A DNA stretch of 26,560 nucleotides from Letharia columbiana. Its lineage: Eukaryota > Ascomycota > Lecanoromycetes > Lecanorales > Parmeliaceae. Positions within the stretch are counted from its first letter, which is position 1; the number at the start of each line of letters is the position of its first letter. The position numbers and the translations under genes are program-made. Shown here piece after piece: positions 17,024 to 26,560 of the stretch. The notes under the pieces are model-generated. The model was not told the DNA's origin. It searched no databases and worked only from the letters and a program-made list of their open reading frames with translations. The stretch covers positions 1 to 26,560 of the forward strand of contig NW_023501145.1 of assembly GCF_014066305.1 (NCBI RefSeq), written 5' to 3'.

Positions 17024-17050
17024 AAATATTATAATTATTATAAAAAGAAT
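17024..17050 (+). pseudogene. gag zinc-knuckle remnant, copy 1
   Basis: aaatattataattattataa... encodes KYYNYYKK where a retroviral-type knuckle has K-C-Y-N-C-G-K-K. TGY to TAY changes are exactly what RIP produces from cysteine codons. The same remnant occurs in copy 2 near 23,490-23,517. Confidence 0.6.
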
Positions 17051-19084
17051 TAATATAATAATATCAAATATATTATTTTATATCTTAAATTTAAGAAATA
17101 GAATAATAATAATAATAGAAGAGATTATAATAATTATAGAGACCGCGATAATTATAGCGATAAAGATAATAATAAAAATAATAATAATAATAATTTCTTT
17201 AATTTAAATAATAAAGATAAAAATATTTAAAATAATAAATTTATTATTAATTACTAATTTAGTAATATTAAGATTATTATTATATATATTTAATTAATAA
17301 TAATATATAATTTTATAATATATATTAATCTTAATCTAAAGAATATTATATATCTTATTATTAATTCTTAATTCTTATAAAATCGAGTCTATTATTTTTT
17401 TATTAAAAAGAACTTAAAGATTATAATTTAAACTTCTTCGATATTTATAATTATTATATTATTATATTTATAATTTATTAATAATATTTATATTTAATAT
17501 ATTACTTATAACTTCTTAATCTTTTAAATCTTTATCTTATTTAAATTATATTACTTACTCTAATATCGAATTAATAGTTTAATTATAGCTACTAGTTTTA
17601 AATATATTAAATTTAAATATAAGAGTCTTAAAAATAAATAAATCTTATATATAAAAGATATCTAATATATCTTTAATAGTAATTTTAATCTAATTTCTTA
17701 AGAGTAACTCGAAGATTAAAACTATTCGCTTTAATTTATATTTAAGAATATTAGAATAAAGAAATATAGTATTATTTTTAGATATTAGCGTAATTATCTT
17801 TATACGCTAAATATATAAATAAAAATCTTTATATATTTAATAATTATTAATAAAGATATTTTTATTTATAATAAATTTATTATATCTATATCTATATCTA
17901 AATTTAAATCTTTATTCTTATTCGCTAATACTCTAGATTCTTAAATTAATAAAAAAATCTTATATATATAATACGCTTATTATAATTATTTAAAATATTA
18001 GAATCTTAAGAAATTAGCTAAAATATATATTAAAATAAACTTATTTATTTTATTTTTTAAAAATATATATAAATTATATAATATTATTAATATAAAAGTT
18101 AAATTATATAAGCGTTATATAATATTAGATTATTAAAAAAATAATTTAATCTATAATAATCTTTAAAAGTTTTTCTTTATTTTTTATAATAATTATAAAT
18201 AAATAGTAATCTTTCTAAATAATAAAACGCTTTATTTTATTATATTCTTATTTTCTAATAAAAATAATTTTATAATTCTCGCGATATTTAAATCTTTTCT
18301 AAATTAAGTCGAATATAAAGATTATATTTATATTAGATTTTATAGCAATTATAATTTTAAATATAATAATTATAATATATATACTTTTCGAATTATTAAA
18401 GAGATTATTTAAAAAGATATTATATCTAATAACTCTTAAATAAATAATAAATTTAAATATTTTAATTAAATAATATAATATAAAGCTAGCGCTATATTTA
18501 AAGAGAGTAAACTATTATAAAAATATTAATTAAAATTTATATAAACTTTTAATTATTTATATAATTAATAATTAATATTAAAAAGAAATATTATCTTTTA
18601 TAAAATCTTTATAAATTATTTATCTAATATTTTATATCTTTAAATTATTAAATAAACTAATTTCTATTAAATATATTTATTAAATATTAATTAAATTAAA
18701 TATAAGAATTATATTTATAAGAGATACTTAGTTAATTATAAAGTTAATTAATTTTATTATATATTAATATTAAATAATAAAATTTAAATCTATTTAAATA
18801 TAATTTAAATTAATAATATTTCTTTTAAACTTATTTTATTTAAGCTTAACTCTATTAAAAAAAGAAAAATTAATAATTAAAACTTATTTAAGAATAGAAA
18901 TAAGCGCTATATAAATATATTATAAAAGATTATACGCGAGCTATTAATTATTTCTTTAATATTAATTTTAGAGAAGAAAGCTTTAAAAAGAATAAGATAA
19001 AAAATATTTATTAAAGTAATAATTATCTTAGTTAAAGTCGTTAGAAGAGAATTTGTTATTATTATATAAATTCTCGTTAGAGAA

Positions 19085-19180
19085 GTATTGGTATAAATAC
19101 CTCCGCCGTAAGCACCGCCGCCATAGACACCGCTATCGTAGATATCGCCGCTATAGATACCGTCGTAGGTATCTCTAGAG
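19085..19180 (+). repeat. GC-richer internal minisatellite between integrase and RT
   Basis: Imperfect units of 15-18 nt such as gccgccatagacaccgctat and cgccgctatagataccgtcg repeat about five times. In copy 2 (25,570-25,645) the same block is reduced to AT-rich tatagatatta units. The first copy therefore escaped part of the RIP load here, because CpG-rich units offer few CpA targets. Confidence 0.6.
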
Positions 19181-19599
19181 GGAATAAAGTCGAAATCACT
19201 CGAAACTCTAAGCGAAAATACGCTTATAGGATTTATTTCGATAGTATCGACGTCTTTAATATAAGCCCTAGTAAAGTCTATAATTAGATTTATAATTAAT
19301 TAATAATCTCCCTTAAAATAATCTAGGCAATACGAAGTTTTTAAAATTTATCGCGATCTTTTATTAAATTTATTTACTCTTTTAATTAAAGCTAACGCTT
19401 CTAAGTTATTTAAATTTTAAATATATTAAAAGATAATAGCGAATAAATATTAAAAAATAAAATAAAAATTTATTATATAGAAAGAAGTTAATTTCTTTAT
19501 AATTAATAATACTTAAATCTTAATAAATTTATTCTTAAATATATATACTTTAAATGATAAATAGATTTATAAACTTAAGCGAGGTTTTATTAAAAAGAT

Positions 19600-20170
19600 T
19601 ATACGATATAAAGCTTAATAAATAATTTATAATTTTAAATAGCGCGAAGGCGTAAATTTTAATAAGACTTTTATCTTTATAATTAAGTTTATAAATTATA
19701 AAGTAATCTTTACTTTAGTAATAATCTTTAATTAAAAATTAAAATAAATAAATATTAAAATCGCTTTTCTTTATAATAATATAAAGAAAATTATCTATAT
19801 AATATAATTTATAAGCTTTAAGATTAATAATAAATATAAGATATATAAGCTAAAGAAGGCGCTATATAATTTAAAGTAATTCTTAAGAATCTAATATAAT
19901 ATTCTCTTTATATATCTAAAGAGATTAGACTTTAAGTTTATTATAACTAATTTCTTAATCTTTATTAATAATATTATAATTATTATAATTTATATAAATA
20001 ATATTTTTTTAATTAAATTTTATAAAGTAGAAATTTAAAATATTAAAGATAAGTTTAATAGTTACTTCGAAATAATTAATTTAAAACTATATATTTATTA
20101 TCTAAATATAATTATTATTAAAAATCGTATTAATCGTATTATTTAACTTAATTAAATAAAGTATATTAAA
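19600..20170 (+). pseudogene. copia reverse transcriptase remnant, copy 1
   Basis: Two RT landmarks about 230 bp apart, the normal spacing, are DVKTAFL (as NIKIAFL, 19751-19771) and YVDDI (as YINNI, near 19,990). These are followed by the LKSKF-type region and the YIEKVL-like segment. Aspartate codons GAC/GAT have become AAT by G-to-A change, the other strand's RIP signature. Catalysis is lost. Confidence 0.75.
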
Positions 20171-21205
20171 AAGTTTTTTTCTAAATATAGTATATAAGAA
20201 TTTAAAGATATATCTTTTTTTATAGATATCGAAAGATTTTAGATATTTAATTATAGAGTTTATTATAACTTTTAAAGTTTTTTATATTATGGAACTAGTT
20301 GCTAATAGAGTTATTAATATATATAATATTTAATATAAAATTAGATATTATATTTATAATTTTAATAATAGTGCGCCTACTAAAGATCGCTTACTATTCT
20401 AAACTCGATAGTCCTAATTAAAAAAAATTATAAATTTAATTTATAGGCCTCTTACTCGTATAATATATATAATTAAGAAAGTACGCTATATAATCGAATT
20501 TAAATTGGAAAATATTAATAATTATTTTTATAGATTACTTAATTATAATATCGATTTTACGCTAGAGTAGACTTATTATTTTAAGTATTAATAAATTAAA
20601 TCTACGTCTAATATATATATTCTAATATCTTTTAATAGTTAATCTTTAATTTATCTATTATAAGATTAATAAGATAAATATTATATCTAATAATTTTTTG
20701 TATTTATAAGAATCTATTTCGATAATAAAGAATAATCTTAAAATATTAGAAGCCTTATATAAATAAGTAGTAAAAGTTAAGACTATTATACTTTTTTTAT
20801 ATTTAATTTCTTAAAAACTATCTACTAACTATTATATTATCTTAATAAAAATATTAACTAATTTTTAGATATAACTTTTTAAAGAATATTTCAAGAATAA
20901 ATAATAGAGTAAGATTTTTAGAGTAGTTTATAAAGTAATTTAAAAAAGCTATTACTACTTAAGATTAATTCGAAAAAACCTTTCTATTAATATATAATTC
21001 TATTTATAAAATTAGACGAGACTTTATAATAAGTTTAAGAATCTACTTTTACGTCGAAGTATATTTTAAAATTCGATAATTTAAATAATCGTTAGCTTAA
21101 TCTTCGCTTTAAATTATAAGATAAGTTAATTTCTTATATAAATTTTAATAATAAGCGTAAAAGACTATATATATTAAATATATTAAAAAAGAAAATCTTC
21201 GAGTT
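20171..21205 (+). other. RIP-mutated 3' part of copy 1 (probable RNase H region)
   Basis: Following the RT, a TRPDI-like stretch (as MKLDI, near 20,335) and an NWKK-like piece near 20,415-20,435 fit the copia RT/RNase H connection. Beyond about 20,500 I cannot align motifs with confidence. Everything is saturated with RIP stops. Confidence 0.45.
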
Positions 21206-21380
21206 TGTTGAAATTCGGATCACGCTGACTTGGCGTCTTGGCGGTCACGTGACTACGTTACGTGATACGCCTTAGCGCGCCTATATTAAGTCGCTCTTTT
21301 CTTTTATAGAACTCTATAGTTAATATAACTAAGTATTTTATCTTTATATTTTAATAGATTATAAGTTTAAATTATATTTA
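21206..21380 (+). repeat. LTR-like segment with a RIP-spared promoter region
   Basis: It starts with TGTTGAAATTCGG, the usual TG start of a copia LTR, directly after a purine tract. The first ~100 bases keep CA and TG dinucleotides and are GC-rich, with a perfect palindrome gtcacgtgac, a second acgttacgtga and a TATA-like ctatatta. The right end is not defined, since the terminal CA would have become TA. From about 21,315 on the sequence is RIP-mutated again. Confidence 0.6.
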
Positions 21381-24300
21381 ATAACTATTTTAATAATAAT
21401 ATAATCTATCGCTATAGCTATAATTATCTTTAAATATTTATATTTATTATAATAAAGATAATTATAACTATAAAAGACTTTATTAATCTTCTTAATATAG
21501 GAAATTTCTATTTTAAAATAATTATTCTAGATTTAAATAATTATAATTTATTTATAATTTAAAGGCTAAGAGACTATCGCTTAGGCGCTTTCGCTTTTTA
21601 TTTAAAATAATATAAAGCGAGTTAAGATATATTATATCTAGTTAAAATTATCGAAATCGCTATATAATTAATTAAATTATATTATTATTAAGATTTTTAA
21701 AATATTATTAGCTTTTCTATATAGAATACGCTAAATAAAGAAATAATACGTCTTTATTTATATATTATAAATATTAAAGAATTAGATAGCGAGTATTTAG
21801 ACTTTATATTTATTTAATTATAAAATATTTATAATAGAGATTAAAAATTAGCTATCTTAATTATCGCTAAGAGAAATATAATTTAAAAAAAAATAATTTT
21901 AGCTTTAACGTTAATTACGTAGTTTTTAATTATCGCTAATAAAGATATATTAATTAAAAAAGTAAAAACTTTAATCTTAAAAGCGAAAGAAAAAAGAAAT
22001 CTCTATTATTATAAAGAAGTCTTAATATAAGTATTTATTTTAGAGATAAAATATCTTAATAGTAAGTAAATAATCTTATAATTAATCTTAATCTTAAACT
22101 TTAATTAAGTTAATTTTAGAGAAGATAAATAAAGCTTTTAGTTATTAAGATAATTAATATAATCTTAATAATATAATATTATATCTATATATAAGAGATA
22201 GATTTTTATTATTATAATATTTTTAAATTATTTTAATATCTCTAATATTTATTAATTATTTAACTTCTCGATAGAATATTATTCGCTATTTTAAGTATTA
22301 ATAAATAATAAATCTTTATAAATAAAGATTTAAGCTATATCGAGCTAATTTTAAAGCTTAATAAGACTTTTCTTATACGCTTAAATCTCTAATATATTAT
22401 AAAAAATATTTTAATAGCGAGAGTAAGTATATATTAAGCTTTCTTATTAATTTTAATTTAATATTAAAGTAATTTATCTTTAAATCTCTATCGAAGTCGA
22501 TATTTAATAAAGATCTCTTTAATTTTTAAGCGCGTTTAATTTCGCCGATATTATTTATTCTAATTATTTCTTTAAGTCTTATTAATATATAGATTTTATT
22601 TTTAAGTTTAGACTTTAATAGAGTAAGCTTATTTAATTTATTTAGCTTATTCTCTAATAAAAAGAGCTTATTAAGTCTCTAAATATTATATCTTTTAAGA
22701 AATCTAAAATCTTAATCTTTTTAAATTATCTTAATAATATTAATAAATTTAAAAATATCTTTAATTATTAAATTTAAAAGTAATAATTTAAGAATAAATT
22801 AAAGCTATTTAGATTATAGCGCTATATTAAAAAAGATTATATAAAATTAATTATTAATATTATTATTATTAAAGTTTAGATTAATAACTAATTATAGATA
22901 TAAGATTAAATCTATATTATATTAAAATCGCGTTATAAAAAAAACTTATATTCTAAAATTAAGAATAAGATTAATATTAAAGAAGTTTAAAAGATTTTAA
23001 ATAAGTTTAAATCTTAAGATTTAAATATTCTTAATTTTATATTTAGAAAGATAAATAATATTACTTTTATAAGATATAATAATAATTTTAATTCTATATT
23101 AATAGATTTATAAAGATTTTAAATAAGTTTAATAACTTATTCTTAAAGTTAAAGTTTAATAAGAATTAAAAAATTTATTACTTTTATTTAGACTTAAATT
23201 TTTTATATAATTTATATTATAAATAATATAATTAAAATTATAACGCTTTTAAGAATAACAATATTATAAAGTTTAATCTAAATTATATAATTACTCGATT
23301 TATTAATATTATAATTAATTTTATTAACTTAATTAATATTAAAGTTTATATACTAATTATATTAATTAATAAATTCTTTATATATAATTTATAAAGCGTT
23401 ATTATATTAATTATTATCGATAAAATTATTAAATATAAAATTTAATAAAAAATCTATATTAATAACTTTTATATTTATATTTAAATTTATAAATATTATA
23501 ATTATTATAAAAAGAACTAATATAATAATATTAAATATATCTTTTTATATTTTAAATTTAAGAAATAAAATAATAATAGTAATAGAGAAGATTATAATAA
23601 TTATAGAGATTACGATAATTATAATAATAAAGATAGCGATAAAGATAATAATAATAATAATTTCTCTAGCTCGAATAATAAAGATAAAAATATTTAAAAT
23701 AATAAGTTTATTATTAATTATTAATTTAGTAATATTAAGATTATTATTATATATATTTAATTAATAATAATATATAGTTTTATAATATATATTAACTCTA
23801 ATTTAAAGAATATTATATATCTTATTATTAATTCTTAATTCTTATAAAATTAAGTCTATTATTTCTTTATTAAAAAGAGTTTAAAGACTATAATTTAAAC
23901 TTCTTCGATATTTATAATCGCTATATTATTATATTTATAATTTATTAATAATATTTATATTTAATATATTACTTATAACTTCTTAATCTTTTAAATCTTT
24001 ATTTTATTTAAATTATATTATTTAATTAATAAAGTTAATAGCTTAATTATAGCTATTAACTTTAAATATATTAAATTTAAATATAAAAGTTTTAAAAATA
24101 AATAAACTCTATATATAAAAGATATCTAATATATCTCTAATAGTAATTTTAATCTAATTTCTTAAAGATAACTTAAAAATTAAAATTATTCGCTTTAATT
24201 TATATTTAAGAATATTAAAATAAAGAAGTATAATATTATTTTTAGATATTAGCATAATTATCTTTATACGCTAAATATATAAATAAAGATCTTTATATAC

Positions 24301-26560
24301 TTAGTAATTATTAATAAAGATATTTTTATCTATAATAAGTTTATTATATTTATATCTATATCTAAATCTAAATTCTTATTCTTATTCGCTAATATTCTAG
24401 ATTCTTAAATTAATAAAAAAATCTTATATATATAATACGCTTATTATAATTACTTAAAATATTAGAATTTAAAGAAATTAGTTAAAATATATATCGAAAT
24501 AAATTTATTTATTTTACTTTCTAAAAACGCGTATAAATTATATAATATTATTAATATAAAAATTAAATTATATAAGCGTTATATAATATTAAATCGCTAA
24601 AAAAATAATTTAATTTATAATAATCTTTAAAAATCTTTTTCTATTTTTTATAATAATTATAAATAAATAATAATCTTTCTAAATAATAAAACGCTTTATT
24701 TCGCTATATTCTTATTTTCTAATAAAAATAATCTTATAATTTTTATAGCGTTTAAGTCTTTTCTAAATTAAGTTAAATATAAAAATTATATTTATATTAG
24801 ATTTTATAATAATTATAATTTTAAATATAATAATTATAATATATATACTTTTCGATTTATTAAAGAAATTATCTAAAAAAATATTATATCTAATAATTTC
24901 TAAATAAATAATAAATTTAAATATTTTAATTAAATAATATAATATAAGATTAACGCTATATTTAAAGAGAGTAAGCTATTATAAAAGTATTAATCAAAAT
25001 TTATATAAGCTTTTAATTATCTATATAATCTATAATTAATATTAAAAAGAAATATTATCTCTTATAAGACCTTTATAAATTATTTATCTAATATTTTATA
25101 TCTTTAAATTATTAAATAAACTAATTTCTATTAAATATATTTATTAAATATTAATTAAATTAAATATAAAAATTATATTTATAAGAGGCGCTTAATTAAT
25201 TATAAAGCTAATTGATTTTATTATATATTAATATTAAATAATAAAATTTAAATTTATTTAAATATAATTTAAATTAATAATATCTCTTTTAAATTTATTT
25301 TATTTAAGCTTAACCTCGCTAAGAAAAGAAAGATTAATAATTAAAATCTATTTAAGAATAGAAATAAGCGTTATATAAATACGCTATAAAAGACTATACG
25401 CGAGCTATTAATTATTTCTTTAATATTAATTTTAAAAAAGAGAGTTTTAAAAAGAATAAGATAGAAAATATCTATCGAAGTAATAATTACCTCGATTACT
25501 ATTTTAGCTAAAGCCGCTAGAAGAGAATTTATTACTATTATATAAATCTCTATTAAAGAAATATCTTTATAAGATATCTTCGTTGTAGATATCGTCGCTA
25601 TAAATATCGTTATAGATATTATTATAGATATTATTATAGATATATTTAAAGAAGATAAAGTCGAAATTACCTAAAACTCTAAGCGAAAATATACCTTTTA
25701 GATTTATCTTAATAGCTCTAATATAAGTCTTAGTAAGGTTTATAATTAGATTTATAATTAATTAATAATCTCTTTTAAAATAATCTAGATAATATAAAGT
25801 TCTTAGAACTTATCGCGATCTTTTATTAAATTTACTCGCTCTTTTAATTAAAATTAACGCTTTTAAATTATTTAAATTTTAAATATATCGAGAAATAATA
25901 GTAGATAAATATTAGAAAATAAAATAAAAACTTATTATATAAAAAGAAGTTAACTTTCTTATAATTAATAATACTTAAATCTTAATAAATTTATTTTTAA
26001 ATATATATACTCTAAATAATAAATAGATTTATAAATTTAAGCGAGATTCTATTAAAAAGATTATATAATATAAAGTTTAATAAATAATTTATAATTTTAA
26101 ATAACGCGAAAGCGTAGATTTTAATAAGACTTTCGTTTTTATAATTAAATTTATAAGTTATAAAGCGATCTTTATTTTAATAATAACTCTTAATTAAAAA
26201 TTAAAGTAAATAAATATTAAAATTACTTTTCTTTATAATAATATAAAGAAAATTATTTATATAATATAATTTATAAATTTTAAAATTAATAGTAAATATA
26301 AGATATATAAATTAAAGAAGGCGCTATATAATTTAAAGTAATCCTTAAGAATTTAATATAATACTCTCTTTATATATCTAAAAAAATTAAATTTTAAGTC
26401 TATTATAGCTAATTTCTTAATCTTTATTAATAATATTATAATTATTATAATTTATATAAATAATATTCTCTTAATTAATCTCGATAAAGTAGAAATTTAA
26501 AATATTAAAGATAAGTTTATGTAAGTAGTTTCAAATAATAATTAAGATTATTATATCTAT
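21381..26560 (+). mobile_element. RIP-mutated Ty1/copia-type retrotransposon, copy 2 (3' truncated by window)
   Basis: From about 22,585 to about 26,518 it aligns collinearly with 16,117-20,055, offset 6,468 at the start and 6,462 at the RT, nearly all differences being C/T or G/A. The integrase remnant lies near 24,645-24,710, the minisatellite near 25,570-25,645, the DVKTAFL remnant near 26,210-26,230 and the YVDD remnant near 26,451-26,466. The part 21,381-22,584 has no counterpart in copy 1 because that copy is cut off. It holds one long RIP-interrupted frame (21,480-22,100) that may be leader or N-terminal gag. It ends in a possible knuckle near 22,005, but I cannot name it. Confidence 0.8.

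Larger units (their letters stand above)
16115..21205 (+). mobile_element. RIP-mutated Ty1/copia-type retrotransposon, copy 1 (5' truncated)
   Basis: No frame is open, but family motifs survive as RIP-converted codons. Near 17,024-17,050 KYYNYYKKN stands where gag CCHC knuckles have KCYNCGKKGH. Near 18,186-18,235 FINNYKWIVIFLNNK matches the integrase FIDDYSRW-VIFL block. At 19751-19771 NIKIAFL stands for the RT motif DVKTAFL. Near 19,989-20,003 YINNI stands for the copia catalytic YVDDI. Near 20,043-20,160 KDKFNSYFE...YYL and RINR...KYIKKVLSKY-like residues follow in copia order. Integrase before RT identifies Ty1/copia rather than gypsy. CA and TG are absent in long stretches, for example 16,381-16,620. 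The 5' end is lost at the mitochondrial junction; a purine tract (21186-21195) precedes the LTR. Confidence 0.85.

Noticed and set aside
16115..26560. AT-rich half as mitochondrial or centromere-like AT satellite
   Set aside because: Retained copia domain order, transition-only divergence between copies, and loss specifically of CA/TG with survival of CG indicate RIP of a retrotransposon rather than neutral AT satellite.

Overview
The window joins two very different kinds of DNA. Bases 1 to about 16,113 are a filamentous-ascomycete (Pezizomycotina-type) mitochondrial sequence with every gene on the + strand. TGA is read as tryptophan in nad1, atp6 and the intron ORFs, and there is a tRNA-Trp with anticodon UCA. 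Bases from about 16,114 to the end look like nuclear, heterochromatic DNA: copia-type retrotransposon sequence mutated by RIP (repeat-induced point mutation), with CpA and TpG almost gone and TpA everywhere. RIP also points to an ascomycete. I cannot name the genus.

Mitochondrial layout: a poorly conserved 5' stretch (1-1334) with two unidentified ORF remnants; trnR(ccu); nad1 in three exons with two group I introns carrying GIY-YIG homing endonuclease (HEG) ORFs; atp6 in two exons with a third group I intron and GIY-YIG ORF; a spacer of about 1.6 kb with decayed ORFs and low-complexity repeats; atp8; a spacer of about 1.1 kb; rns (small-subunit rRNA); then a tRNA cluster (partial trnY, decayed GIY-YIG ORF, complete trnY, trnW, trnN, trnK, two tRNA-like pieces); and nad6, which is cut off at the junction. 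nad1 and nad6 encode complex I subunits. atp6 and atp8 encode two Fo subunits of ATP synthase. rns and the tRNAs serve mitochondrial translation.

Most of the unusual structure is mobile. All four GIY-YIG ORFs are damaged. Three of them carry copies of tiny GC-richer insertions of roughly 20-35 nt, with related ends (GATGC...GCAAC), which also occur between genes and in the tRNA cluster. One HEG sits between a 5' half-copy of tRNA-Tyr and a complete tRNA-Tyr.

The nuclear-like part holds two collinear copies of one copia-type element, offset by about 6.46 kb. The first is truncated on its left by the mitochondrial junction and the second by the window end. Between them is an LTR-like segment whose first ~100 bp escaped RIP. 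The junction lies inside nad6, and nad6 needs six single-base corrections within the last ~400 bp before it. The join is therefore either a mitochondrial insertion in the nucleus (numt) or, at least as likely, a chimeric assembly.
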